64,000 nt of DNA from contig NC_081414.1 of assembly GCF_030272615.1 (NCBI RefSeq), forward strand, positions 337,570,502-337,634,501, written 5' to 3'. The notes beneath the pieces were generated by a model. It saw nothing but the letters and a program-made list of their open reading frames with translations. It was not told where the DNA came from and made no database searches. The DNA comes from Cryptomeria japonica. Lineage: Eukaryota > Streptophyta > Pinopsida > Cupressales > Cupressaceae. A program made the position numbers and the translations under genes. Below, piece by piece: positions 21,840 to 34,388 of the stretch (within the stretch, counting starts at the first letter, position 1; each line of letters begins with the position of its first letter).

Positions 21840-23360
21840 ATTTTTCTTTTTGTAGCTGGGATAGTATTTTTTTTTAGACACACCCATTTTTTGTAGCCGA
21901 TACGATTCTTGCTCCGATGGGAGTTTGTACATGTCATTGGACATTATTTTGTACTCTTAGACTTGATATGATATATAGACAAGATATGATTTGACTTCAT
22001 TGTACTTGTGTCAATCGATTTATGAGATGTCTTTTATATGCTTTATTCTATATGTATGCATTTCTTTTCAGCATGACTGTATGCAATGAAAATGATCATG
22101 GATGTCTATTTTTTCTTTCTTTTCATATGCAAATAAATGAATGTGAATTAATAATGAATAATGCAAAAAAATTCATTTTTTTCTATGCAATGAGATGAAT
22201 GCAAATGTGTAATAATGAAATGTATGAATCTATATAAGATGCTTATGTATGTAGCTAATATCTCAAAAACACAAGTACTCAATCGATGAAATGATGAAAA
22301 GAGACCACTTAGCAAAGAAATGATGATGTTTCCAACTCTCGTGTAGAAGACAAAGAAAGCATTGTTACCATACCGAAATCACTCTAAATTCACGAGATGC
22401 AGAATACTATGCAAAATGAGATGCAACCTAAACTTAGTCACTGGATTTGAACAACTTAATTTTCATCATTGAGCGTTTTACAATTATAGCAGGCAGAGTA
22501 GAGTTCCTTTCTTTTCATATGCAATATTAATGATCTTGTCCACAATGACCCTTTTTTTGGTTCATATCCTTGGACAGATTTCGTAGGGACCCGAATTGCA
22601 TGATAAAGAAATTCCCTCGAAATGAACAAAGGAATGATGTGGACCTCCCTATAGCATACAAATAATCGGAGTCGAGGTATGTGAGGCGATTTCACCTTAA
22701 TGTGAAGGCACTTATCACAAACACCCAGCTAATTTAGATGTTTCCAAATCATTGGGATCATTCCTACAAGCATAAAACAAAGAAAATATTATGCCCCCAA
22801 TCCTTGCTCCTCTTAGTCACAATAGACTTCCTTGAGTTACTCAGAGGGATAATAATCAAAAACCAATATAAAAGACAACACACAAAGAAACTTTCCATGC
22901 ATATCTCAAATTGTTTAGTGATTGTTTTCAGTAATGTTTTGCTTGTGTACTTAGTGATAAAACTCTTTAGAAGTCAGGAGACAGGTAACTAACTTGGAGT
23001 GGATGACCGGGTATCACTAACAAAAATATGACTTGGTTGATACTGCTTAGGACATGTAACGTGTTCTTGTTGATTACCTAAGACTAGGAAATTGATTGGT
23101 TTCAAGCCATGAGGGTTCCAATGAATTAGGATGTCACAAGAGTGACTAAAATATGTACAAGCGAAAGCAAAAGATGCATGAAAGTGGGGATGCCAACGTT
23201 GTGTTGATAGATGGAGTGCTTGTGTATACGAGGTGCCTGTTTGCCAGGTTTTCACTTGCTTGGCAGAGATGCATATATTTGTTTACCAAGGTGCCTATTT
23301 ACCAGGTTTTCACCAAAGCATTTTCTCTCTTTTTTCCTTTTTTTTTTCTTTTTCTTTTTT
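21840..23360. other. gypsy G1 non-coding stretch between PMD ORF and integrase
   Basis: No supported gene. A direct repeat of GTGCC-GTTTGCCAGGTTTTC type occurs at about 23239-23263 and 23290-23314. Confidence 0.5.
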
Positions 23361-23501
23361 GAATTTCTTCAGGACTTTTTCTGATTTTTAGGATTTCTTC
23401 CAAGATATTTTCTAATTTTTATGATTTCTTCAGGACTTTTTATTATTTTTTATGATTTTTCAGGACTTTTTCTAATTTTTATGATTTCTTCAGGACTTTT
23501 T
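23361..23501. repeat. tandem repeat, about 31-bp unit, 4-5 copies
   Basis: The unit gatttcttcaggacttttt plus ctaatttttat is repeated head to tail at about 23361, 23392, 23423, 23454 and 23483 with small changes. It lies just downstream of the integrase stop in the sense of the element. Confidence 0.8.
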
Positions 23502-23531
23502 AGCCGTATAAGCTACTAGAGCAGAGAATAT

Positions 23532-24640
23532 TTAGGTGAAGAATTTCTTCAAATGGATGGTGTTGATCGGTTCATGGAGCTGTTCTTCTTCCGATGTTGA
23601 GAGTTGATAAGCACCAGAGCCAAAAGTTGCAATAACGATATAGGGACCCAGCCAGTGGGGTTCAAACTTCCCTTTGTTGTCTCGAAACTGTTGATTTTTA
23701 GGATTTTCTCTTAGAAGTAAGTCACCAACATGAAATTCTCGGTGTCGAACCTTTTTGTTATATCCTCTAGACATTCTCCCTTGATACACTCTGAGATGAT
23801 CAAACACCACGTACCAATGCTCATCCAGCAATTCGAGCTCTTGCAATCTAGATATTATATAGTCTCCATCCGTAACAAGACCTTGCAAGGAAACTCTTAG
23901 AGATGGTATTTCTACTTCAATAGGTAATATTGCTTCGGACCCATACACCAAAAAGAAAGGTGTAGCCCCAGTAGGTGTTCTGATACTTGTTCTATAAGCC
24001 CATAATGCAGGATTGAGCTGTAGATGCCAATCCTTCTTGGATTTGTTCACTGTTCTGTGCAAGATAGTCAGTAGGTTTTTGTTAGATGCCTCTGCTTGTC
24101 CATTACCTTGAGGGTAATATACTAATGACTAGTGTTTTTTGATTTTAAATTTTTCACAAAGTTCATCTAGATCTTTGTTCTTGAACTGTCCTCCATTGTC
24201 AGTTATAATGGACGAAGGTATACCATACTTGTAGATGATATAATTAAGAATAAAGAGAGCTACTTGTTTGCTAGTTGCTTTGATGAGCGGAACTGCTTCT
24301 ACCCACTTAGTGAAGTACTCAATGGCAGTGATAATAAATTTGTGTCCGTTAGATGATGCAGGATATATTTGGCCAATTAGATCAAACACCCACTGTTGAA
24401 AGGGCCAGTGTGTCACAAAGGGTAGGAGATCCCTTGCAGGAGCATGGATAAGGTGCCCATGTAGTTGACACTTTTCACAGGTTTTAGCAAATTTTATAGC
24501 TTCTTTCTCCATGTCCGGCTAGTAGTAGCCAGCCCTTAGTAGTTTTCATGCTAAAGTTAGACCATTGGAATGGGATCCACAAACACCTTCATGAACCTCG
24601 GATAATGCACGTTGGGACTCCTCAGTTTCTAGACATCTAA
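23532..24640 (-). pseudogene. gypsy integrase (Tat type)
   Basis: The HHCC zinc-binding region is at about 24490-24620 (HEGVCGSH ... CEKCQLHG) but carries two stops where Trp codons are expected (LTLA-stop-KLL and GYY-stop-PDM). The core follows: WVFDLIG with the first Asp, ITDNGGQF with the second, then a TAG, then GQAEASNK with the catalytic Glu. The C-terminal part ends HWLGPYIVI...INTIHLKKFFT stop at 23532. The DDE triad is intact, but three nonsense codons disable the chain. The enzyme joins the cDNA to host DNA. Confidence 0.9.
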
Positions 24641-24728
24641 GCAAAGTATTATCTAAACCTCTCTTGAATAGGTCGTTAGCAATGATGAAATACCGTGATG
24701 CATTTTGGATTAGGATCCTTTTTTCATT

Positions 24729-25304
24729 TCAGGAAAGATTAGTAGGGACAACTTGGTCACGTAGGTAAGAGTAAATGTGGCTATAACGAGATGAGTCATG
24801 TCTAATAATAGAAAAAACTATCTGGGACTTGGGAGAATCATAGGAAGGGTAATGTAACTCTTCCACCATGAATTCAAAGTGAAAATTAGACTCCTGTAGT
24901 TGTGGTATAGATGCCAAAGTGGCCATTGCATCCGCTGCTCTATTTGTTGTTCTGGGGATCTGTTGAAATGATACGAAGGTAAAGTATTTCTTGAGATCAT
25001 CCACCATTCTCTTATAAGGCATCAGTTTCTCATCTCTTGTCTGATATAGGTCATTGATTTGGTTGATGATGAGTTGCGAATCTCCATAGATGTGTAATTC
25101 AACAATCTTCCATTCGATGGCCAGCTTGATCCCGTTTACCAAAGCTTCATATTCTGCAATGTTGTTCATGCAAGGGAAGATAATCTTGTAAGCTTTTGGA
25201 ATTGTGTATTTTTGGGGAGTAATAAAAAGTATCCCGACACCAGAACCATGTTGAGTGAAAGACCCATCAAAGAACACCTTCCATGATTGTTCAGTAAGGT
25301 GCAT
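24729..25304 (-). pseudogene. additional archaeal-type RNase H (aRNH) of gypsy G1
   Basis: The frame holds WKVFFDGSFTQHGSGVGI, NIAEYEAL, LHIYGDSQLI and NRAADAMATLAS, giving the Asp-Glu-Asp-Asp set of an RNase H fold. It follows the ordinary gypsy RNase H, as in Tat/Ogre elements, whose second RNase H is of archaeal type. It would degrade the RNA strand of the RNA-DNA hybrid. This segment is open over 191 codons; a stop separates it from the RT side. Confidence 0.88.
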
Positions 25305-25382
25305 GATTGATTCATCTGAGAATTCTATATGCAGAGGTTGACTGTCTTCAAGTGGAGCCTCAGCAAGTTGGTCTGCAATAAC

Positions 25383-26801
25383 CTATCCTTTGATGGCTTT
25401 ACATTCCACATATTCAATATCAAATTCTGTAAGAACCATGACCCATTTGGCTAGTCTCCCTATAAGCATTGCTTTACTGAGAAGATATTTGAGTGGATCA
25501 ATCTTGGCTACCAGCTTAATGGAGTGTGCTAACATATAGTGCCTTAATTTTTGTGATGCAAAGACTAATGCCAAGCATGCTTTTTCTATTATAGTGTAGT
25601 TCATTTCATACGACACCAAAGTTTTGCTGATGTAATAGATAGCTCATTCTTTTTTATTGACATCCTGTTGTGCCAGAAGTGCCCCCAATGAAGTATCTGT
25701 AGCTAATATGTATAGAATCAATGGCTTACCTTGAATTGGTGGCATTAATATGGGTGGATTAGAAAGATATTATTTGATTTGTTGTAAAAGTTTTTCACAA
25801 TCTTTATCCCAGTTGTATTGAAATCCTTTCCTTAATACCTTCGTGAAGGGTTGAGCTTTGTCTGCTAGCTGAGATATGAAACGCCTTATTGACTGAAGAT
25901 GACCTTGTAAACTTCTCATTTGACTGATATTCTTGGGTGGAGGCATTTCCATTATAGCTTGGACCTTTGCAGGGTCAACCTCAATTCCTTTTTTTGAAAT
26001 TATGTAACCAAGCAATTTTCCTGATGTTACTCCAAATGCACACTTTTTAGGATTTAATCGGAGCTTGAATATTTCCATTATATCTAGTATGAGGCCTAGT
26101 TCTTGAATATGCGTAGATCTCTTCATGGTTTTTACTAGGGTGTCATCAACATAATCTTCCATGTTTTTATGCATCATATCATGGAAGATAGTGGTTATCG
26201 CTCTATGGTAAGTTGCTCCCGCATTATTTAGCCCAAGCGACATAACATTCCAGCAGAAGGTTCCCCATGCACATGTGAAAGATGTCTTTTCTTGATCTTC
26301 AGGTGCTATCTTGATTTGATTGTAACCAGAGAATCCATCCATTAATGAATACATCTCATATCCAGCAGTCATATCTATTATCATGTCAATGTTGGGCAAC
26401 GGAAAATTATCTTTCGGACATGCCTTGTTGAGATCCCTAAAGTCTGTGCAAACTCTAATAGATTTGTCTGCTTTTGATATAGGTACTATATTTGATATCC
26501 ATTATGCGTAGTCTATAGCTCTGATAAATCCATCTTTTAGCAACTTCTCTAGTTCAGCCTTGACTAGCAGTGCCACATGGGGATGCATCTTATGAAGTTT
26601 TTGCTTGACTGGTTTAACTCCTAGTGTAATAGAGAGGTGATGCATGATGAGATCAGGATCTAGTCCTGGCATATCTGAGTATGTCCATGCAAAGTTGATC
26701 TTCTTTTCTAAAAAAAGGTTGCTGAAATCTGTTAACTCTTCTACTGATAGTGATTGAGCTAAATGAATGATGTGTGGCATTTCTTGACTCCCAATGTTCA
26801 C
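25383..26801 (-). pseudogene. gypsy reverse transcriptase and first RNase H
   Basis: RT starts within HPHVALLVKAELEKLLKDGF and continues through SIRVCTDFRDLNKACPKD and SLMDGFSGYNQI to the catalytic box MEDYVDDTLVK, then LLGYIISKKGIE. RNase H follows with YILATDTSLGALLAQ and YTIIEKACLALVFA. In-frame stops occur after IRAIDYA (TAA where CAA is expected), after LLQQIK, after NKKE and after KAIKG. The YVDD residues are intact. Gene order places it between protease and aRNH. Confidence 0.9.
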
Positions 26802-27230
26802 TAGCTGAGTTGGCTCAATGAATATGGAAGATCTCTCCTAAAAATGACTTGGCAATATATCAAGTATCTCACCTTCAGGCGGCTCAGAAAGGTTTTCACC
26901 CTTAGGTATGTCCTTTATTTTTTCTTTTTTAGATTCTGACACCGCCATAACGTGGTTTTTGCCATCAGATCTTTTATTTTTATTTTTCTTATTTTTTCAA
27001 CTAAGATACTTGATATCTGTTTCACAGCTGTTCTCACTCTATTCACTAGTGGAAGAGTTCATGGGTTCAACTACATTGAGATAATAGGCTAACATATAGT
27101 CATTGGCGAAAGTAGGTACATTCAAGGGTTGGTAATAAAGAGTATAATCAATCAGTTCAGGATGTATTAAGGATAAGATTGGAATAGGCTCAAGGAAGTT
27201 CATGGTACTATCATCATGGCTTTGGACCGA

Positions 27231-28436
27231 CTAGTCAAGTTCCAGAAGACTACCTTGTGTATGTGTCTCGAGACCAGGAAGAGTTAGGACACAATTATCA
27301 AAATTCATGTTAGTATTTATTGGACCTAACCCAATCGACCTACTTATAATAGTGTCACCTACTTCAGACTGGACTACATACCGTGGTGTAACAGTAACAG
27401 GATCAACAGACAGTATCTCATCATTCATGATAGAGTAGTCATAATGCGTTGTTGAATAGTTGTTGTTATATATAGAGCTCATGTCTGAGTCATCAAAGTC
27501 ATAGGATGAAGTTTCTGATTCATCTTCAAGTGGCTTAGTAAAAGTATATATAGTATCAACACCCACAACTTTGATGTTGCAAGTTCCTTCGTGATATGGT
27601 TCATTGATTGTTTGTATTTGACACACTTGTGGACATAACCTTGATGGTTATGTTAATCCCTGTAGTCTGTTCCATTCAGCTTCCTCTGGACTGATGACTG
27701 GTTCTGTTTCTGTAGCTTCTAGTTCTTCTTTTGTAGTTTCGAACCTAATTTATCTTATCTCATTAGGAAGGATGGTAGGTGAAGAAATTGCTTGTGTCCG
27801 ATCTTTCTCCAGTTGTCGTTCATAGTCTTCTTGTCTTTTTAGTCTGATTTCTTCTATTTCCCTTTGTATTCTTAGGCATATCATTTCTTGTGCATCATCT
27901 GTGATATCACTAGATTCTTCAAGGGTTTATGTAGTAGATGTATCTGAGATGTGGTCTGGACCCCATTCATACTCATTTGAATCAGTTTCTGAATCATCTA
28001 CTTGTTGTTTACCAGTATATGTGACTGGAACTTTTAGTGGTGCAAACAAATCTCTGATCCTGTATACTTCATCTCTCATATCCTCTAGGACTTCTACTTC
28101 TTGTGGTATTATATCTAATATAACTGGAACTTGATTACCATCTATTTCCTCTCTCTAGGTGGGCAATTCTTTTTGTTCATTGTCACACTCTTCCTGAGTT
28201 TGGTGAGTATTAATTTCTTGTGTTGTTAAAGGTAGTACCTTTTTCTTCCACTTACGTTGATGGTGGGACGTGTGCTTCTGATCTGATTGCTTTCTTGGAT
28301 CATATCCCAATCCATCTTTATCATTGATAGACTTAGTTTGTAACTGAATAGGTTCAACAATACCTTTTTGACGTTTTCCTAGAGGACCAGTACCTGAATA
28401 TCCCATGTGTTGAAGCATCTTATAGCCTGGACCATA
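27231..28436 (-). pseudogene. gypsy linker region with G-patch domain
   Basis: At about 28295-28436 the frame reads GPGYKMLQHMGYSGTGPLG, then GIVEPIQLQT and GLGYD, matching the G-patch pattern (hydrophobic-x-MG-x2-G-x-GLG, PI, GLG). A TAA stands just upstream of it. G-patch domains bind nucleic acid or helicases; some retroviral proteases carry one at their C-terminus. The remainder (27231-27626) is an acidic, low-complexity linker before RT. Interpretation as a polyprotein segment is from position. Confidence 0.72.
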
Positions 28437-28629
28437 TTATGTTGGAGAAATCTCACAATGTCGTATTTCTTTATTTTCACTGTCTTCTTTGAAAAGTGAC
28501 TTGAGAACATCATCCTCTTCTATTTCATCTGCAAGAGAAGTAGAGGACTGTATAAAAAGACCATCATAAATGACTTTTGGAGTTGAAATTTGTGGCTTCA
28601 TAACCTCTAATGGTTTTCCCGACTATCTT

Positions 28630-29657
28630 GGTGATGGAGGAAGAGACATCAGTGAAAGTATAGACTCTATTTTGTAGCCACCTATGCCAGTGTTTGTAAT
28701 TTTTAATTTCTTTTGTAAATCTTTCAGCAAAGATTTCGAACTTTCACCCGTGGAAGCTTCTCTATTATGAGGAACAAAAGTACCAGCACTCTGCATTAAT
28801 GCATTGCAGGTATAGCTTGTATCGGTAGGAATACTGACCTCAAATCCATTATAAGTAAATTTTAGGCATTAATGATACGTAGATGGTACTGCTTTCATTT
28901 CATGAATCCATGGCCTGCCTAGTAAGATGTTGTATGAAAGATGAAGATCCAGGACCTAAAAAATGACATCTCTTTCTACAGGTCCTACTCTGATTGCTAA
29001 TAGTACCAGACCCTTAGAAGTTCTTTCTTCTTCATCATAAGCCTTGATTGTTATTTTCTTTGTTGGATCAATAACATTTTCAGAGAATCCCAGCTGTGTC
29101 AATAGATTGTAGGTACAAATATTCAACCCAATGCCTCCATCTATCAAAACACGTTTAACTTGGTGTTTATGGATCATGGCTTCAATGTGTAATGGCTGGT
29201 TATGTGGGTGACTTAGTGAGTTATCATCTTCTTCAGAGAAAGTGAGGTAATGAGGTGAAGTCAAGTGACCCACCATAGATTGAAACCGATCTATGTCTAA
29301 ATCTTTAGGGACACTCGTAGTAAGTAAAGCTTTGTCCAGGACCTCTTTATGAGCAGAAGAGATCTTAAGTAGTTCTAAGATGGAGATTTGAGCATTGGTT
29401 CTCTTCAATTTTTCGACAATACTATAACTAGGAGAAGATGATGAAGCTGGTTGTTTTGATTTGGCCATGATTGTGTCTGTTTGTCTATTTGGTAGATTTG
29501 ATGTTGTTTGATCAAAATTTGAGGAACTAGCTCTTGGGAGAGTAATATTCCTTTGAGTGCGAGTCACGACATTAGTAGTTTGTGCTTGACTTTGGTGATC
29601 CTGGACTATGATCACATTGCAATATTCAGGTTGAACAGATTCAATCATGTTGATCAC
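28630..29657 (-). pseudogene. gypsy aspartic protease region (Tat type)
   Basis: The frame contains LIDGGIGLNICTYNLL, the retropepsin active site in the DGG variant, preceded by FSEEDDNSLSHPHNQPLHIE and followed by YNILLGRPWIHE, the typical flap/C-terminal ILLGRPW signature. A stop after VERDVIF separates the two. The upstream part (29250-29657) is a Ser/Thr/Lys-rich linker. The protease would cleave the Gag-Pol polyprotein. Confidence 0.85.
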
Positions 29658-30068
29658 ATTATCGTTGTTAGTGTAGGTATAATTGACCCTAGCTCCTCCC
29701 TTGGATTTTGAGGAATCTCCTTGTTCATAAGTCGGTAAGGGATCTTTAAAGGCCTTATGATCAACATTTGTCGCATGATTTCCAACAACAATCTTGCCTG
29801 CGTCAATGAGATCTTGGATTTCATGTCAAAGTTTCATGCAGTTGTTTATGTTATGTCCCTTGTTCCGATGGTAGTCACAGTATTCATTTTCTCTCCACCA
29901 TTTGGGTCTAATTTCTGGGTCATATGGTCTAGAATTATTTGGCAATGTTATCAGATTATTTGCCTATAAGGTTTTAAAAGCTGATTCATATGATTCATCT
30001 AGAGGAGTAAAATCACGCTTAGTTTTTCAAAGCCAAGGTTTTTCTTTAAACCATTCTCTTATTTTCTT

Positions 30069-31196
30069 TCAAGGATTTTCTGTCGCAGTTTCAGCTGCCT
30101 TGAGTGCTTGCGTGCCACTAGCCAAGTTGAATATTGTGGGCTTTGAGGTGGTTTTAATTGTATCTACTACTTCGTCATTAACAACATTCTTGTTGTTGTC
30201 TTTGCCAAATTTCCAATACTTGTTCTTCTCTTTAGAGCTAGATCCTGGTTGTGTTTCCTTCCAAAGTGAGATATCCCCTTTTTTTATGAGCATATCTTCC
30301 ATCTGAATAGCTTTATTTACCATTTTGTTAAATGATGGGTGTAATTGCATTTGTATACTATATTTCAGTTCTGGGACCAAGTTATTGATAAATATATCCA
30401 TTTTCTTAGAGTTTGGGATAGCCCATGGATACCTAGAGAACATCTTTCTCCAACATTGGAGGAAAGTGAGAAAAGGCTCCCCTATTTTCTGTTTAGTATT
30501 GCAAAGATCTATCATAGTCACAGGATGTCAAATGTTGTATGAGTATTGTTGCAAAAATAGTTGGATTAGTTCTTCAAATGTTTTTATCCCTTTGGGTAGA
30601 CTTGAGAAGCATTCCATTACTTGACCTCCTAAACTCCTTGGGAAAAGGCACATGACATACATTTGATCGTGCATGAACTCCATACAGGCGGCACAAAACT
30701 CTTTGACATGATCTTGAGGATCTGAGGTACCATCATATTTATCAAATTTTGGGATCTCAACTCGTGAAGGAAATGGAGACATGTAAAGGTTTTTGTCAAA
30801 TGGGAATGGGCATATTGTGTCCAGAGAATATTGTTTTGGTGTTTTATCTTTGTTTTATAGTTTTGTGACCGCAATTTGTAATGTTTGCATTTGTTTGCTT
30901 ATTTTTCCCTATGGTGTCTCTTCCTCTTTAGTGACGAGGGCCTCCACATTATAACTAGTAGGGAGTTTGGCGCCTTGCTTTGCTAATTCTAGGAAATAGT
31001 CTTCTTTCTCCCTAGCCATGATGACCTTCATCATTTTTCAAAAATATTTATCATTCAGGCATCTATGTACTTCGGCTTCAGGAGGTTCGGGAAGCTTAGA
31101 CTCAGTCAATGAGGAATCAGTGTCAGTGGCATGATTGCTAAAGTCATCGTGAGTGTCTTGTTTATTAGCTTCCCTTTCTTGTCTTTCCCCAGACAT
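30069..31196 (-). pseudogene. gypsy gag (retrotransposon gag domain)
   Basis: The natural start is probably ATG at 31196 (MSGERQEREANKQ). A conserved segment, REKEDYFLELAKQGAKLP, lies near 31000. The Retrotrans_gag domain follows (VEIPKFDKYDGTSDPQDHVK, then FSSLPKGIKTFEEL), and after a frame break FLQCWRKMFSRYPW. Stops occur near 31037 and 30910 and between 30528 and 30521. Gag builds the virus-like particle. Confidence 0.85.
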
Positions 31197-31339
31197 GGTG
31201 GGAGATAGGGGCTGACCAAAGATTGGTGTTTCTTTTGCTTTATTTGTTTTGCTGGAAGAGTTTTTGGTTTGAATAGGTATTTGTAACCAACAAGACCGAG
31301 AGTAAGATGTGTTGCAGGAGTCAAGATCAAATTGTAGCT

Positions 31340-32399
31340 AGTAGTTCATTTAACATAGTGATTGAGAGAAGTAACTAAGATCTGGTTTGGTTTCAGGAAT
31401 GATCTATCCTGTGTAAGACGTTATCTAAGTTAACTTAGGTTTGATAAGATGTTTGTTTGAACTAGCTTAAAGATGATCGACAAAATTGTGCAACACAATG
31501 ACAGAGATACACTATCAAGGTTGTTTATGCTTAGGAGGATGATAACTAGTTTTAGGCTCGCTGTAGACTGTTTTGGATAGGTTTGACTATTCTGGACTGG
31601 AAAAATCAAAGACTTGTATGACAGAATTTCTGAGACCGTACGACAGTATAACAGCTTTAGGATGATAATAGTTCTGTTTCATATGAGTTGCTGCATAGTA
31701 CCGTACGACAAATGGGTAGGTCCCGAATGACAAATGATTCTGTATAGTTCTGTCTTGTATGAAACATGATTTAGCTTAGAATGACAGACTTCTAGATCTC
31801 GTATGATAGAGGATTTGCTTCGGGCGATAAATTAGCAGACTTGTATGACATAGGATATGGTGTAGGACAACAAATGATTAGGCTCATACGACTGTTAATA
31901 GGACAGACACAAAAATTCTGAGTTTTTCGATGGCTGGGTATGACAACTGAGTATGACCAATTCTGAGATGGACTAATTTTTTACCAGGATAGACTAGTTT
32001 GTGACACAAATAGTTTTGATCACTGAGTTTGTTGATTTATTTTCTCCATTTTTAGTATTCTAGTTTTAGTTTGAGGGATGAAAACACAGAAAACATGCAG
32101 TATGAATAGTAACTCTAATCACAACATGCAAACCCTATGGAAGTTGGCTTAGAGAAGAAAACCTTTGCTTGCTAACTTAGGTACACACCCAATAGCTAAT
32201 CAGAATACGACCACTGAGTCTCACGCAATGGATTCTCAATGCCGTATTAGTCGACTCCAAATGCTAATGGGGGCACAATATGGCAAGTGTCGTGGGAGAG
32301 TTACTATCTCTCTTGCACAAAGATTATCAACCTTTTAGAGGTGAATCAGGTAGCTTCTAATTTTAATTGGATCTAGTAAGGGTTCCGTTCGGCGCGTCG
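31340..32399 (-). other. gypsy G1 leader, gag-proximal part with word array
   Basis: No ORF is supported. At about 31600-31950 short words of the type CGTACGACA / TTGTATGACA recur ten or more times, related to those at 34389-34775 and 19560-19830. Confidence 0.65.
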
Positions 32400-32725
32400 A
32401 GGTATAAACTCAATTAAGAGGTCTCCCAACCTTGAAAACCAAGGTTCAATATACCCGAAGGTATCGAGGAGAGCTATTCTCAAGCACTACCGTTGACTTG
32501 ATTTTCATCAAATCACGTTTATTTTATAGTGGGTTGGAGTACTTGGCGTTTAGCCATTCCCACTTAAGTCATTCCCCTCACACCGGTCGTAACGGCTTTA
32601 AGAGTTTTTCAACCCCTCGGGAGGGCACGCTTGCTAAAGACGTACAAATCTCAAACAAAGAAAAATCCTCAAGGGTCTAGATTTCTGATTGTCTTAAAAA
32701 GACAAGAGCATACTCTCCTACCTCT
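32400..32725 (-). other. leader block conserved with another gypsy element
   Basis: Read on the minus strand, this block resembles 63790-64000 on the plus strand in the same order: a TATGCTCT word, a CCTCCCGAG / CTTCCCGAG word, GTGAGGGG / GTGAGAGG, AGTGGGAATGG / AGTGGAAATGG, and a CCACT-TA-ATAAA-TGATGAAA run. Both lie downstream of a Tat-type primer site and upstream of gag position. Confidence 0.65.
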
Positions 32726-32855
32726 CAGAATTTTCCAAAAAAAACACAAAAGACAAATTTGTTCATTACCCAAATAGCAAGTTAGGTGCCTAGAAAAAAT
32801 TAAAGAATACACAATGTTTGATTGATTTCTCTTTAGGCAACCTGCAAAAACAACG

Positions 32856-34384
32856 TGTAGTCACATAAATCTGTCCATTTTAATTAAATGAATATTTCGT
32901 ATTTATTTGATTAAAAATCCACTAGCCATCAGTTAATTAAATTAATATTTAATTAATTCATCCCCAAACATTCTTCTATTAATTAAATAAATTATTCAAT
33001 TTATTTTAATTAATTCATTAAATCAAATTCCATTCAATTAAATAAATAAAATCAATTTATTTAATTATATCCCCCTATTCCTCTTTTAAATAAATTAAAT
33101 AAAACATTTATTTAAATCATTATCCCCACCCCACTTGCATTTTCCTACAAATGCAACTTGCACACATTTATTGAAATAAATGAATTTTTATTTTTAATAA
33201 AATCCTATTTTCCCTCACCCACCAAATCCACTTGCAAAATCTAATCCCTTCTAGATTCTTCTAAACCCTTCCTAATTAGCCTAATCCATCCCCTAATTAT
33301 TGTCACATTCCTAAACAAAATGGAGTCACTTCTCAAAGCCTAAAAGTCTTTGATAACCATTAAAGGCTTTCAACCTTCAACCACTTAAATCCTCAAAGTC
33401 TTTGATAGCCATTAAAGGCTTTCAACCTTCAACCACTTAAATCCTCAAAGTCTTTGATAGCCATTAAAGGCTTCCAACTTTTAACCACTTCATCCCCCAA
33501 AGTCTCCAATAACCATTAATGGTTAATTCAACCCTCCCACATGGTTAAAACATTTGTTTTGACTCAACCTCTACCCAACCCAAGGGTCTCATCAAGCATT
33601 TAATGCTTTGACCATGATTATCTCTTAATCATTTGCACAAAGGTTTATCCTTGCATTAACTCCTAATCCAGTGGGTAATCCTAATTTAGGCTTGACCCTT
33701 ACCTTCTAGATAACCATGAGGTCTCCTTAGGCATTTAATGCCTCCAACCTCTTCTTTCAACCCAATCCTGTGTTGACACTTGTCACTATTTTATTGGTGC
33801 AAATTGTGCACATGGATCCCCAACTTTCAAGCTTGACCCTTGATTAAACCTTTCAATCCTGGCCATCCATTGCTCCATTTTTCCTATAAATAGAGCCCAT
33901 TTCTTCATAATCCAGATCCTGAAAACTTGTATGCATCTAAGCTATAGACATTTTAGAGAGCATTTAGCATAAGCAATCTAACATCTTATCATTTTGGTTA
34001 AAATACATCATTTTAGCATTAGTATTAGCTTTTTATTTCACATTTTGAGCTATACTACAATCTCAATCCTCCATAAGCATCCATAGTGCAAAAAGCTACT
34101 GAGAGCTACACTATTTTGGAACTTGGAGAGGAGAGGAACAAGGGAGAAGGAGCTAATATCATGCTAAGAGATAGTTGGAGATGTCTCATTGTCTTTACTT
34201 CTTTAGTTAAATTCATTAGCATGTTTTTAGTGTCTCTCTTGGAATGCCTTCATATGTTTTAGTTTTTGATTGACTAACGCTAATACTTTGTCTATTTTTG
34301 TGTTGTTTGATCTTAGACTAAACCATTGTGCCATTTAGGAGGGCGTCACAATGCATCAGTAGTCATGTTGTTTTTATTCTTTGA
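32856..34384 (+). mobile_element. probable solo LTR inserted in the gypsy leader
   Basis: The left edge is TGTAGTCACATAAATC, a start typical of gypsy LTRs. AT-rich U3-like sequence and a TATA box (33893-33908, CCTATAAATAGAGCC) lie on the plus strand, opposite to the host element. The flanks are caacg (32851-32855) and caacc (34385-34389), a one-mismatch 5-bp duplication. The right end TTTGA is not a canonical CA, so that edge is uncertain. No PBS or coding part accompanies it. Confidence 0.5.
33342..33530. repeat. tandem repeat, about 52-bp unit, 3-4 copies
   Basis: The unit aaagtctttgatagccatta plus aaggctttcaaccttcaaccacttaaat occurs three times with minor changes and a fourth time more diverged. 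It sits in the U3-like part of the probable solo LTR. Confidence 0.85.
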
Positions 34385-34388
34385 CAAC

